DNA of 64,000 nucleotides from the NCBI RefSeq assembly GCF_025869515.1, contig NZ_JAOZVR010000016.1:1-64000 (forward strand). The letters run 5' to 3'. Positions 53,886-63,550 of this stretch are shown piece by piece. Every line of letters starts with the position of its first letter. Positions within the stretch are counted from its first letter, which is position 1. The stretch comes from Ferrovibrio sp. (GTDB taxonomy: Bacteria; Pseudomonadota; Alphaproteobacteria; Ferrovibrionales; Ferrovibrionaceae). Below the pieces are notes generated by a model. It saw only the letters and a program-made list of their open reading frames with translations. It was not told the DNA's origin and searched no databases. The translations under genes were made by a program, and so were the position numbers.

Positions 53886-54902
53886 CTAGCTTCCCGCATT
53901 CAGCGGCAGGTTGACCACCAGATTCTGCGGCTTCAGCCGAACCTTGCCATGGTGGTCCATCGCCATGCCGAGATAGACCGGGCGGCCGGCAATGCGTGGC
54001 AGCATCAGCGACGGATCGCGGAATTCCAGCCGGAACAGCGCCAGAATCTGGCGCATGTGATCCTCATCCACCGGCTTGCCTTCATACAGCGCATTCATGA
54101 TGGCGCTGGAGGTCGTGTCCATGCCGACATGCCAGACCCAGCGTTCGTCGCGGATGGTCTGCACCGGCTGCACCTGCACGGCAGCGCCGGTCAGCCGTTC
54201 GACCCAGGCCTCGACCACGCGGGCAAAGGCATCCTGCCCGGTGCGGGTGAAACCGAAGTCGAGCACGAAATCGTGCCGATCGCTGCGCGACCAGTATCCG
54301 GCGGCGTTTTCCTTGGTCAGGATATCCATATCGACGCTGCGCAGCACCGTGCCGGCCTCGGCCACCAGCGCACCGAGCGACCCGAAACCGCCGCCGGCCG
54401 ATAGCATCTCGACGGTTTCGTCGTCGGCCAGCAGGATGCGGCTGTCCTGGATCGTGGCCTTCTGCACGCGGAAGAACAGTTCGGCGGCGCGAACGCGGAA
54501 GGCATCGCGGCTGCCGTCCAGCAGGTCGCGCAGGATGGCGGCGGCCAGATGATCCATGAACATGGCCGGCACGGCCGGCGCCTTGGGCCGAAACAGGCCG
54601 ACATAAGCCGCCTCCAGACTGCCGGCGCGGATCAGGTGGTCGCGGAAGCGCAGGAAGATGGTGTAATTCTCCTGCGCATCGGCATCGGCCAGCGCGCCGA
54701 GATCGGCGGCGGTCACACTGCGCAGCGGTTCGGCCAGCAAAGCGGCATGCAGGGCACGCTCGGCATCGCAGGCCTCGTCGGGCGGCGCCATTTCCGGCCG
54801 GCTGAGATAGGCACGGATGAAATCGCCGCTGACGCCCAGACGCCCATCGGCACCGCGATCGAGCAGGTCGTAGCCGCTGCTGATCCAGAAGGGTTCAGAC
54901 AT
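53886..54902 (-). CDS. DUF6352 protein of the FDH cluster
   Basis: 338 residues. Start MSEPFWISSGYDLLDRGADGRL and RAYLSRPEMAPPDEACDAERALHAALL fit DUF6352. No catalytic motif is recognised. ATG 54902 is chosen over the track start, as it matches the family; it overlaps the DUF6505 stop by 8 bases. 3 bases before DUF3305. An FDH-linked gene whose role is unknown. Confidence 0.83.
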   Translation of the reverse strand: MSEPFWISSGYDLLDRGADGRLGVSGDFIRAYLSRPEMAPPDEACDAERALHAALLAEPLRSVTAADLGALADADAQENYTIFLRFRDHLIRAGSLEAAYVGLFRPKAPAVPAMFMDHLAAAILRDLLDGSRDAFRVRAAELFFRVQKATIQDSRILLADDETVEMLSAGGGFGSLGALVAEAGTVLRSVDMDILTKENAAGYWSRSDRHDFVLDFGFTRTGQDAFARVVEAWVERLTGAAVQVQPVQTIRDERWVWHVGMDTTSSAIMNALYEGKPVDEDHMRQILALFRLEFRDPSLMLPRIAGRPVYLGMAMDHHGKVRLKPQNLVVNLPLNAGS

Positions 54903-55371
54903 CGGGGGTGATCTCCCAGATCCTGGTATGCGGCTTGTCGCCCGGCGGCGGCACGATGCGGAACTGCTCGCGGATCGCATCGCCCTCGATGAAGCGGCTC
55001 AACGACAGCAGCGTGTTGATCGGGTGCTCGCAGAGCGAGGCTGTATAATCGATCTCTTCCCTGGCCGCAGCCTTCGCCGTGGCAAAGTCCGGCGCACCGT
55101 AATCCTGCTGCAGATGCCGCGCCAGCACCTCGATCACCGCGTCATACTCGTCGCGTTCGATGGTCGCCACCGTCACCAGAGTGGACCAGCCGAAACTCTC
55201 GAGGCCGAGAAAACCGTTGGCGAAAGCCTGGCGTTCCTGCCGGCTGAGCGTCTCCGGATCGGCATCGGCAAAGGCGAAGGTGCCCGGCACCGCCCATTCG
55301 CCGGGATCGGCGGCTTCGGGGAAAACACGCGTGTCGGACTCATCGAACCGGATGGTGCGCAGCAGTTTCAT
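54895..55371 (-). CDS. DUF6505 protein of the FDH cluster
   Basis: 158 residues beginning [30 protein letters not shown], a DUF6505-type N-terminus. Mixed alpha/beta, no signal or catalytic motif visible. ATG 55371 overlaps the upstream ligase-like stop (ATGA); the track ORF runs too far. Another FDH-linked gene of unknown role. Confidence 0.82.
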   Translation of the reverse strand: MKLLRTIRFDESDTRVFPEAADPGEWAVPGTFAFADADPETLSRQERQAFANGFLGLESFGWSTLVTVATIERDEYDAVIEVLARHLQQDYGAPDFATAKAAAREEIDYTASLCEHPINTLLSLSRFIEGDAIREQFRIVPPPGDKPHTRIWEITPDV

Positions 55372-56093
55372 GACACGGCCTTCACGATCTCGGGCAACTG
55401 CCAGCTCGGCTGACGCAGACGGTCGCGCAGGGCATAAACCGTCTTGCCCGCGCCGGCCTCCAGCCAGGCATCGCCATTGGCTTCGATCTTCAGAGTCTTG
55501 TCGTCCAGATCGTGCAGCACCGCGCGACGCACCGGTTCGAAGCCTTCTTCCTGCCAGCGGTCGAGCCAATGCAGCAGATGGCGGGCAAAAGCCTCCACCA
55601 GCTGCGGCACGCTCACCTCGCCGCAACCTTCCTCATGCAGGTCGGTATAGTCCAGTTCGGTGCCCGGCATATCGTCGTCGCGGTCTGCCGCCATCTGCAC
55701 GGTGATGCCCAGCACCAGCCAGTCGGGCACATCAATCATGCCCTCTTTCTCGACCAGCGGACCGTGCTCCAGCCGGATGCCGCCGACGCAGGCGGCATTC
55801 ACCAGCAGGCGATCCGGCCAGCCGATGCCGGCCGGCGTCTCCGCCGGCGCCACGGCGGCCAGGCCGTCATGCAGGCCGAGCAGGCCGACATAGGCGAGCG
55901 TCAGCGCCGGCTGGATCGGATCGAGCGGGCGCAGCACCAGCGCCGCCTCGCAGCGATCCTGACGGTCGACCATCAGCATGAAGCCATCCTCGGCGCCATC
56001 CCGCGCCGCCTGACAGGCCGTGTCGAAGGCATCGGCAACACAGAGCTTCAATATGTAACCCGGCGGCAGGTCGGGCCATTCATCCGGCGTCAT
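55368..56093 (-). CDS. Degenerate biotin/lipoate ligase-like protein of the FDH cluster
   Basis: 241 residues, related to BPL/LplA ligases. [18 protein letters not shown] aligns with the BirA segment WPNDLYLQDRKLAGILVE, but the catalytic Lys is replaced by Cys (AACVGG). The GRGRxGR substrate loop is not visible. The C-terminal part ([17 protein letters not shown] and an SH3-like [15 protein letters not shown]) is preserved. So ligase chemistry is probably lost. It overlaps mobA (4 bases) and DUF6505 (4 bases). May bind a cofactor or FDH precursor. Confidence 0.8.
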   Translation of the reverse strand: MTPDEWPDLPPGYILKLCVADAFDTACQAARDGAEDGFMLMVDRQDRCEAALVLRPLDPIQPALTLAYVGLLGLHDGLAAVAPAETPAGIGWPDRLLVNAACVGGIRLEHGPLVEKEGMIDVPDWLVLGITVQMAADRDDDMPGTELDYTDLHEEGCGEVSVPQLVEAFARHLLHWLDRWQEEGFEPVRRAVLHDLDDKTLKIEANGDAWLEAGAGKTVYALRDRLRQPSWQLPEIVKAVS

Positions 56094-56716
56094 GCCGCAT
56101 CTCCCAGCAAATTCAGCAGCCGTTCGGCCTCGGCGAGGTCTTCCGGGGCATTGGCGTTGAAAAACGGATCGACCGGCGCGGCCGGAAAGTCCACCTGCAC
56201 CAGCCTATACCGCGCCGTCCAGCGGTCCACCTTGCGGATATCCTCCACCACCACGGCATGGCGCAGATCATCATGCAGCCGCACCGGCCACAGGCCGACG
56301 ACCGGATAGGCCTGGCCGGCTGAAACCGCGCAGGCGAGATCGGCGCCGGCCTGCGCCCGCGCCTCGACCATGCGGGCGACCAGGTTGCGCGGCAGGAACG
56401 GTCCATCGCCCGGCACGGTGACGATGTCGGTGATATCGGGCCGGTTCGCCCGAGCCCAGGCCAGTCCCGCCAGCACGCCGGCCAGCGGACCGACGAAACC
56501 TTCGACCGCATCGCCGGCCACCGGCAGACCCCAGGGGGCGAAACGCGCCGGGTCGCCATTGGCATTGAGGATGATGCCATCCACCTGCGGCGCCAGGCGC
56601 TCGATGATGCGGTTCAGGATCGGCTTGCCGCCGAGCAGCTGCAGCCCCTTGTCGCCGCCGCCCATGCGACGGGCCAGCCCGCCAGCCAGCACCACGCCGA
56701 GAACGTTGCCAGACAT
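56090..56716 (-). CDS. mobA: Molybdenum cofactor guanylyltransferase
   Basis: 208 residues. Transfers GMP to Mo-molybdopterin to form MGD. N-terminal [27 protein letters not shown] is the GTP/Mg motif (split here as LAGGxxxRMGGxDK), with VPGDGPFLP holding the Mg Asp. ATG 56716 is the correct start, 1 base after the fdhD stop. Supplies bis-MGD to FdhA. Confidence 0.95.
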   Translation of the reverse strand: MSGNVLGVVLAGGLARRMGGGDKGLQLLGGKPILNRIIERLAPQVDGIILNANGDPARFAPWGLPVAGDAVEGFVGPLAGVLAGLAWARANRPDITDIVTVPGDGPFLPRNLVARMVEARAQAGADLACAVSAGQAYPVVGLWPVRLHDDLRHAVVVEDIRKVDRWTARYRLVQVDFPAAPVDPFFNANAPEDLAEAERLLNLLGDAA

Positions 56717-56717
56717 G

Positions 56718-57611
56718 CTATGCCGCCTCGTCGTCGCGGCCGCCCTTGCGCTGGCTGCGGGCGTCTTCGTCGGCCACCGCGGCCGGATCGGCATCGAAAT
56801 GCAGCCGTTCGGTGCCGGCCAGCGCCACGAAACGCCTGCCTTTGGCGCGGCCGATCAGGGTCATGCCGATCTGGCGGGCGAGTTGCACGCCCCAGGCGGT
56901 GAAGCCAGAACGGCTGATCAGGATCGGAATCCCCATCTGCGCCGTCTTGATCACCATCTCCGAGGTCAGCCGCCCGGTGGTATACATGCTCTTGCCTTTG
57001 GCAGTCAGGCCATGCACGCGCATATAACCGGCAATCTTGTCGATCGCATTATGGCGGCCAACATCCTCCATGTAGATCAGCGGGCGGTCATTCTCGCACA
57101 GCACGCAGCCATGGATGGCGCCGGCTTCGAGATACAGCGACGGCGTCAGGTTGATCTGCTTCGACAGGCTGTAGATCCACGAAGTGTTCAGCCTGGCATC
57201 GGGATCGAGCGACACGCTTTCCACCGCATCCATCATGTTGCCGAACACCGTGCCCTGGGCGCAGCCCGAGGTCTGGGTCTTTTTCTTCAGCCGCTCCTCA
57301 TAATCGGTCTGGCGCGCGGTGCGCACCACGATGGTCTCGATCTCGGCATCGAAATCGATGGCGGTGACCTCGTCCTCGGGCAGCAGCATGCGCTGGTTGA
57401 TCAGGTAGCCGAGCGCCAAGAAATCCGGATAGTCGCCGATCGTCATCATGGTGACGATCTCCTGTCCATTGAGAAACAGGGTGAGCGGACGCTCCACCGG
57501 CACCTTGGTCTCGACCGGACGGCCATCCTGGTCGATGCCCTGGACGGTCTCGGTCAGCGTCGGATCGAGCGGGTCGGGGTGGACGAGATAGTCGGGCTGC
57601 TGGCTCTTCAT
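56718..57611 (-). CDS. fdhD: Formate dehydrogenase sulfurtransferase FdhD
   Basis: 297 residues. FdhD transfers sulfur from IscS to the Mo cofactor of FDH. The persulfide Cys is in TSGCAQG (~residue 116-117); the second Cys of E. coli CxxC (C121/C124) is absent, as in many alphaproteobacterial forms. Other motifs: [28 protein letters not shown] and [20 protein letters not shown]. Close to mobA (1 base) and the CBS gene. Confidence 0.95.
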   Translation of the reverse strand: MKSQQPDYLVHPDPLDPTLTETVQGIDQDGRPVETKVPVERPLTLFLNGQEIVTMMTIGDYPDFLALGYLINQRMLLPEDEVTAIDFDAEIETIVVRTARQTDYEERLKKKTQTSGCAQGTVFGNMMDAVESVSLDPDARLNTSWIYSLSKQINLTPSLYLEAGAIHGCVLCENDRPLIYMEDVGRHNAIDKIAGYMRVHGLTAKGKSMYTTGRLTSEMVIKTAQMGIPILISRSGFTAWGVQLARQIGMTLIGRAKGRRFVALAGTERLHFDADPAAVADEDARSQRKGGRDDEAA

Positions 57612-57633
57612 GCATCCCTATATAGGGCAGAAC

Positions 57634-58065
57634 TCAGCCGGTGGCGATGTACTGCCGCAGCGCTTCGGCTTCCATCTGGGTGTCGGCGATCCGGCGCTTG
57701 ACCACGTCACCGATGGAAATCATGCCGGTCAGCTTGCCGTTATCCACAACGGGCAGGTGGCGAATCCGGCGCTTGGTCATCAGGTGCATCACGTCTTCGA
57801 TGGTGTCCTTGCTGGAACAGACCATCACGCTGCGGGTCATGATGGTATCGGCGCTCTGCTGCAGCAGATCGGTGCCGATCATCGCCAGGCCGCGCACGAT
57901 ATCGCGTTCCGACAGGATGCCGGCAATGCCGCCATCGGGCCGCAGCACCATCACTGCACCGATACCTTTGTCGGCCAGTTTCTGGCACACCACCTCGATG
58001 CCCTCGTCTGGCCTGACGCTGATCACGCCAGGCGTCTTGTCCCTGAGAATTGCCGCAACGGTCAT
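57634..58065 (-). CDS. Two-CBS-domain protein
   Basis: 143-residue stand-alone CBS pair (~8-62 and ~75-130): VAAILRDKTPGVISVRPDEG, GILSERDIVRGLA and IRHLPVVDNGKLTGMISIGDVVK. Probably binds an adenine nucleotide and senses energy state. ATG 58065 with GAGGAGG upstream. First gene of the fdhD-mobA accessory operon, 22 bases before fdhD; whether it regulates FDH is unknown. Confidence 0.9.
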   Translation of the reverse strand: MTVAAILRDKTPGVISVRPDEGIEVVCQKLADKGIGAVMVLRPDGGIAGILSERDIVRGLAMIGTDLLQQSADTIMTRSVMVCSSKDTIEDVMHLMTKRRIRHLPVVDNGKLTGMISIGDVVKRRIADTQMEAEALRQYIATG

Positions 58066-58603
58066 GGTGGTTCCTCCTCTTTTATGCCCGGTCGCCGGAG
58101 CGCCGGACTTGTTCACGCTCGATCCGGTGACACAGCCTCCTGCAGATGCTGCAGCCGTGCGGCCGGTGCACGAACGCTGGGGTCTGGTCCGGCGATGCTG
58201 CAGAAAATCGATGGTGCGGGGATGGCCGCGCGGCATAGCACTGCCGGTAAAGAGCGGCCTGCGGCGACCGCGCGGCCGCTGCCGTCGATGTCGCGAGTCG
58301 TGGCGCCTGGAAGCGCAGACAGGCCCTTTGTCCCGGTGCTCATGCGGCCTCCCGGTTCCGGCGCCGTCGAGCCCGCCTGCGGCGGGGCCGGGCGGCACCT
58401 TGGCGACAGTGTCGGACAAGCCCGTCGCGATGACAAGACCGTTCGCGACGACCTGAAGGGACGGAATTAAGTGCTTGAACCGGCTTCCGCTTTGCCGCGC
58501 CCTGCCGGGCGGGTGGGAGCCTTGCGGGCGGGGAGCGGTTCGGTTAAGGTCCGCGCCGTTTTCGACCCCCGGCGACGGTTTGCACCTTTCGCCGGTTCCT
58601 CGC
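58066..58603. other. 538-base gap without a gene
   Basis: No supportable ORF. Apparent ORFs here have no family features and their codon patterns are those of high-GC noise. It would hold promoters for the CBS gene (minus strand) and tRNA-Ser (plus strand), but I see no clear -35/-10 pair. GC stays high to the tRNA. Confidence 0.6.
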
Positions 58604-58693
<90 letters not shown>

Positions 58694-58877
58694 AAAACTT
58701 CAATAACGTATTGAAATATATAGATTTTATATTAAAAGCCCTGCAATACCCACAATTCTACCCACAACATGTTGATCTCTAGCGGGTTGGCTTTACAAGC
58801 TTGCGACGGGAATTAGCCCCCCTAGCCCGTTCCTAATTTCTCAAAATTTCAAAAATATTAGCGTACCGCTAGTCGGG
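58694..58877. other. AT-rich junction after tRNA-Ser
   Basis: 184 bases, clearly richer in A/T than the chromosome before the tRNA, with no ORF. It marks the change of composition and the likely left end of the island. I find no second copy of the tRNA 3' end (attachment repeat) or integrase within the window. Confidence 0.5.
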
Positions 58878-61800
58878 TCATTCCTCCGGGTTCCCAAACG
58901 GAATCAGGATCTGAGGCGCTTCAGTCAATGCGACTAACTTCACGCCATTCAATGGGCGGACGGTCGCGCGATTGGCCGGATCGAATATCAACCGCACCTC
59001 GTCCTGATAGCCATCCTCGAGACCGCTGACCAAAGCCAGGATGAAATCGTTGCCGCGTTCCTTAGCGCGCTCATATTCGGCGTTCGACATCTCGATCGAA
59101 CTCTGCGGCGCACGGCCAGTCGCTTTCATTTCGACGAAGGTCTTCCAGTCTATCGCGCCATCGGCGCCGACTCCATGCCGGTTGCGGAAGTCAATTAGTA
59201 GTTCCTCCGCCGAGGTTTCCAGCGCCTGCGTCAGCAGCTCCCAGCCACGTTGTTCTAGATCGCGATCAGTGTAGGTCGTTGGCGCCGTGCGCGATCCGGG
59301 ATGGGGTGGTTTTGGCGGAGGCGGCGTGTCGTGCAGCTTCGGCTTTGCTGGCGGTGGTGTCAGCTTCGGATCGCGCCCCGGCACCACCGTGGCGCCCAGA
59401 ATAGGGCCAACGCTATTCTTAAGGGTTCGGGGCTTCACGGTGGGGCCTTTCCCACCGGGGGTGCTCACTGAGATTTTCTTCTTCGGGGCGGCGTTGATCT
59501 TTGCAGCTCGGCCTTCCATTGCCTCCACGTGCTCCTCGTCCGATGCCAGACGAATGGCTGCGGCCGTGGTCTCGCGCGCTTCCTGCCAAGCCACCACCCA
59601 CTCGGCCTCAATGCCGCGGCGCAATGCATGCGGGAACAACGACGCGATCGCGTGACCGCCGTATTCACGCTTGGGCAGGGCCTCCTCCCAGACATGCAAT
59701 TCGAGTGGATCAGGCACGATCAATGCTTGAAGCTGGATTGGAATTTTCCCCGCTGACAATTCCTCGTCCATTGCCCGAATAGCAATCGGACCGGAGTATA
59801 CGAATAACGGAATCTCTCGCAGCGCATCCCAACTGATCGCCATGCGCTTGCGTACTTCTGGATTGTTGCGTGCTAGTTCATCGGAGAGATGATCGACCGC
59901 CTGCCGGAAATGCACTCGCATGCCGTCCCCACGATCCAAGGCTGTCTCGCGATCGTCCGCGACGACCAAGGTAGGCTCGCTGCGCGTCACCCCTGTGAAA
60001 ACCACCAACGACGTTAACTCACGAAGGTCACAAGGCGGCATCCAGAATTTCTTGGCGGGCAAAGCCTTCGCCAATTGCGATCTAAGTTCGGATTCTTCAA
60101 CCAGGAAAATGGGCCGCTCAGCCTCCCAACAATCGTCGCAGTACAGCGGCAGGACTTTCATCCGCTCACGGTGCCGCCGCTCCGCATTAGCCAGCAGGGG
60201 CTCCATATAGCGATATACGTCTATCAGGCGCGATGTGAGCCCAACATCATGCGCTTGCCCCGCGAGCGACTTTAGAAACATAAGGCAGTCATCAAGCGTA
60301 GGCTCACGCACATCCAAAGCAGACCAGAGGCTAGCCAAGGCTGGTCCGCCCGGCACAAAGCGCGAGCGGTTATGAAAGATATCCTTGCCGCGCATCAATT
60401 CATTTGGCCTGCGCCAAACATCGCCACCGATGTGAATAAGGCCCTGATTCTCCGTGAAAGCCTTGCGCAGATCCTGAATCATCATGTCGCCGATTCGCGT
60501 ATTCCACGCGACCGTGCTGGGCACGTATCTCGCGAGGTTGCGGTAGATCGCCATGACCTGCGCGTCGTCGACGACGTCATCCCCATCGCACATACCACGC
60601 AGCAGCCTTACTAGATCGCTGACGCGCACCGACGTTACCAACCCCAGTGTCGCCGCGAAGTCCGCGCTAAAATCCCTCACATCAATGCCAACCGCGAACG
60701 CAGTGCTAGCATATAGCGTTTGCGTCTCTTGTGTCTTCACCACGGCTTCGTTCGGCTTCACCAACTCACCCTTGCCGACCGCCACCCACGGCATTTCACG
60801 CAAGTGGATCAGCCATTGTGCGGTGACAGGCGCCCTCGGATAAACGTAGACGCGCGCCTCGTGCTGCGAGGCGACCATCTTGCGGTCAGCGTAAGACCGC
60901 TCCCAAGCGCGGGCCACGGCCTTAAATAAAGCGGGGCTTCTCTCGCGCAGGTCCTTCTTAGAGAGCTTTTGGAATGCGGTTAGAACGCGTTCGAGATCCG
61001 GACTAATCCAATCGGTCGGCACTTGCTCGGCCTGGGCCGCACGGAGTTCCTGGCTCCGCGTCCCGCCACCCCAACGGACTAAGCCGGTTTTCTTCAATCG
61101 CGGTGCATTTTCCACGCCGAGTAAAGCGAAAAACTTACGCGCGCCCCGCGAGATGGTTCCATCAGCGCGTTTACGCTGCGCGCGAGTTGCACCTGTCTTC
61201 AGTTTCTCATCGTATCCGGCAGCGATCCAATGAATGCCCGGTACGGTACCAGCCGCCGTGGGCCAGTTTGGGAAATCACTATCCAACGTCTTGCATAGAT
61301 AGGCTTCCGTCGGACACACCTTCTGCCTGTGCATCTTACCACGCCTATAAACGAAGCCATCCACCATCAGCGCCGCGCCTACGGCATGGCCGATCTCTTC
61401 CGCACGGCGATCGCTCAGCTCATCGAAGCGATTGCGAAGCTCGCGCAAGTCAGCATCCTCTATCTCTAGCGGCGTAGCCCCGAATCGCTCGGCAAAGGCC
61501 TCGAGTTCGGTCGATGCATCGACACTTGTTCGGAACGCTGCGTGCTTATTCAGCCAACGAATCGCAACATCACCATCCTTTTCGATACCGTATGCCGCAT
61601 GCAAGCGATCGAGCAGGTTCCACCGCAATGAAAACATTGAAAGCTCTTCGCATAGAACGAGCGGTTTGTCCGTAGTGCCTAGGCGCTTGCAGGCCACGGC
61701 ACTGCCTTTGTCCGTCAGCCAGAATGGAGTATCGAATAGCTCCTCATTGACGTGGGTCTCCACCAACACGCGCGCAGCCTTCACCCACCAACTTGGTCTC

Positions 61801-63299
61801 TTCGGTTGGAATACTGATTTCTTGAAGCCCTCAAGCAGTTCCGTCGTGCCAATAATAGTGCAGGCTCCGATTTGATCAAGCACGGCGCGCCACCTGCCAC
61901 CCGCATCGCGAATGTCGCGCGGCAGAGCCCGCGATCCTTCAGCTAATGCCTCGATATCGGCGTCCATCAGAAGATCGCTTAGACCGGCATGTTCATAGGC
62001 GATGTTCGACAGGGCAACGTGCGCGCCTCCAATAAGGACGTCCGCATGGCCGCCAAGCCAAGCGCGCGCCGTGTCGAACGATTTCGTGAAGCCATTGCGC
62101 AGCCAACGGTCACCTTCGTTTCCGATGTACTCAACAGCCAGCGGCACAAACCGCCAGGCCTCCTTGGGCGCCTCCAGCATCAGGCCATGCGCGATCTCGC
62201 CAAGCACATCGCCACATCGCTCGATTAGCCAATTGTTCCAAGTGCTTTCGATCAAGGCTTCGCGCGTGGTGCTGGGGTCGAATTGCGCGTCGAGCGAAAA
62301 TGACAGATCCACCGGAACACGCGTTTTAAAGCCGATATAAAGACTCCCCGCACCCGCCTCGCTTGGAACGGCGATGGAAATATTCGTCACCTCGGCGCGA
62401 GCCTTGTGAGCTGGATGCACATGACCCGGCACCGGCAAGGTCGCGCGCCACACGGTCCATGATGCCCCCCTTCTGCGTACCTCGCGTCTCGATAGCGCGG
62501 TGATGGAGGTGCGACCGCTAACTAGGGCAATGTTTTCCCACGCGCCGAAGCTCAGGATGCGGCCATCAAGGGTTGCGCCGGCGATATCACACCAGCGGAA
62601 ACTCGAGACCCAGCTCAGAAAGATTAGGCCGTCTTCCTTCCACTCCGCGAACCAGGCTTTCAGCCCCTCCTCGCTGAAGTCCGATCTCAGGCGAATTACG
62701 ATCATGGTATCGGTCGCGGGATCATAGAAGCCTGGCAGTGGCCCTTCCGCTGGCACAACTTGGATCGAAAGTTGATCCCCGGAAAAATGATACGGTGCCG
62801 AATGGACCGCGAGATCATCTGAGATTCGCCTGAGTGTCTTCAGGCCAATGCCAAACCGCCCGCGCTGATCGGTTCTGTTAGTCTTGGTCGTCACGAATGG
62901 TAGTGCCATGCCTAGCACGTGCTGGCAGGCTACCGGCTGACCATTATGCACGATCAATAGCTCGCGGCTGGCCTCCGTGTCACGCAAAGCGAAGCGCACT
63001 TCCGAGGCATGTAAATCATCCGCGTTTTGGATCACTTCCGTCAGCCCCTGAAATGGCTCAACGTTCAAATCCTCGGCGGCGGCAGCCGCGCCGCGCATCA
63101 TCTTCTTCAAGGCACCAGGCGAAGATGCCAAAGCATTCGCCAATCCCGCGATCACGGCATCCGCAAATTCGGGCGTGCGCGTATCGATCAGATCATCAAT
63201 ACCCGGCTGATCGTCCCAGATCATCCGCGCGGCGCGTGCACCCAAATCGGCGTCACTCTCTGCCGCAATTTCCGACGGAGGAACCGTTAGTTCGTTCAT
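58878..63299 (-). CDS. Sacsin/Hsp90-like GHKL ATPase with C-terminal DUF3883
   Basis: 1473 residues. N-terminal sacsin-type ATPase: N-box LTEVIQNADD (86-95), VHNG (~117-120) and GRFGIGLK (147-154). A long middle region (~350-1280) has no motif I recognise. A Pro-rich linker (~1290-1340) leads to a DUF3883/PD-(D/E)xK-like end (~1342-1460) with GADGAIDW and the catalytic-type pair E1390/K1392 in FVEMKATG. ATPase-nuclease proteins of this kind occur in defence islands. GC is lower than the rest. ATG 63299 overlaps the Vsr-like ORF stop. Function not proven. Confidence 0.85.
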   Translation of the reverse strand: MNELTVPPSEIAAESDADLGARAARMIWDDQPGIDDLIDTRTPEFADAVIAGLANALASSPGALKKMMRGAAAAAEDLNVEPFQGLTEVIQNADDLHASEVRFALRDTEASRELLIVHNGQPVACQHVLGMALPFVTTKTNRTDQRGRFGIGLKTLRRISDDLAVHSAPYHFSGDQLSIQVVPAEGPLPGFYDPATDTMIVIRLRSDFSEEGLKAWFAEWKEDGLIFLSWVSSFRWCDIAGATLDGRILSFGAWENIALVSGRTSITALSRREVRRRGASWTVWRATLPVPGHVHPAHKARAEVTNISIAVPSEAGAGSLYIGFKTRVPVDLSFSLDAQFDPSTTREALIESTWNNWLIERCGDVLGEIAHGLMLEAPKEAWRFVPLAVEYIGNEGDRWLRNGFTKSFDTARAWLGGHADVLIGGAHVALSNIAYEHAGLSDLLMDADIEALAEGSRALPRDIRDAGGRWRAVLDQIGACTIIGTTELLEGFKKSVFQPKRPSWWVKAARVLVETHVNEELFDTPFWLTDKGSAVACKRLGTTDKPLVLCEELSMFSLRWNLLDRLHAAYGIEKDGDVAIRWLNKHAAFRTSVDASTELEAFAERFGATPLEIEDADLRELRNRFDELSDRRAEEIGHAVGAALMVDGFVYRRGKMHRQKVCPTEAYLCKTLDSDFPNWPTAAGTVPGIHWIAAGYDEKLKTGATRAQRKRADGTISRGARKFFALLGVENAPRLKKTGLVRWGGGTRSQELRAAQAEQVPTDWISPDLERVLTAFQKLSKKDLRERSPALFKAVARAWERSYADRKMVASQHEARVYVYPRAPVTAQWLIHLREMPWVAVGKGELVKPNEAVVKTQETQTLYASTAFAVGIDVRDFSADFAATLGLVTSVRVSDLVRLLRGMCDGDDVVDDAQVMAIYRNLARYVPSTVAWNTRIGDMMIQDLRKAFTENQGLIHIGGDVWRRPNELMRGKDIFHNRSRFVPGGPALASLWSALDVREPTLDDCLMFLKSLAGQAHDVGLTSRLIDVYRYMEPLLANAERRHRERMKVLPLYCDDCWEAERPIFLVEESELRSQLAKALPAKKFWMPPCDLRELTSLVVFTGVTRSEPTLVVADDRETALDRGDGMRVHFRQAVDHLSDELARNNPEVRKRMAISWDALREIPLFVYSGPIAIRAMDEELSAGKIPIQLQALIVPDPLELHVWEEALPKREYGGHAIASLFPHALRRGIEAEWVVAWQEARETTAAAIRLASDEEHVEAMEGRAAKINAAPKKKISVSTPGGKGPTVKPRTLKNSVGPILGATVVPGRDPKLTPPPAKPKLHDTPPPPKPPHPGSRTAPTTYTDRDLEQRGWELLTQALETSAEELLIDFRNRHGVGADGAIDWKTFVEMKATGRAPQSSIEMSNAEYERAKERGNDFILALVSGLEDGYQDEVRLIFDPANRATVRPLNGVKLVALTEAPQILIPFGNPEE

Positions 63300-63550
63300 A
63301 ATTTAAGGGGCCTCAGATAGTATCCTTGCTTAAGAACCGTGAGGATTCTGGCATCTTTTGGCGCACTGGTCGCGAACATCGGAAATCCCAGGGGCAAACA
63401 AGGCAATACCAGATCGGGACAACCCTGCGTTTCTGCCTTATGAAGCCGGAATCGAAATCCCAATCTATGAACAGCGCGTCTAACGGCAAATTCAGGAGGA
63501 GTAGCCCTGCTTGCATACTCGACAATGAACACTCTTCTCAGAAATCTCAT
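63296..63550 (-). CDS. Short Vsr-like ORF, truncated nuclease
   Basis: About 84 residues (start 63550, or GTG 63532). ATPPEFAVRRAVHRLGFRFRLH then CPDLVLP match the N-terminal half of Vsr mismatch endonucleases, including the catalytic-type Asp. The later FxHGCFWH region is absent in all three frames, so it is truncated rather than frame-shifted. Its TGA overlaps the sacsin-like ATG (ATGA), which implies translation of both together. It may be a remnant or a minimal form. Its start overlaps the divergent gene by ~26 bases. Confidence 0.55.
   Translation of the reverse strand: MRFLRRVFIVEYASRATPPEFAVRRAVHRLGFRFRLHKAETQGCPDLVLPCLPLGFPMFATSAPKDARILTVLKQGYYLRPLKL

Noticed and set aside
63296-63430. 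A frameshift as the cause of the short Vsr-like protein
   Set aside because: I read all three frames after CPDLVLP; none restores the HGCFWH region, so a simple frameshift does not explain it.
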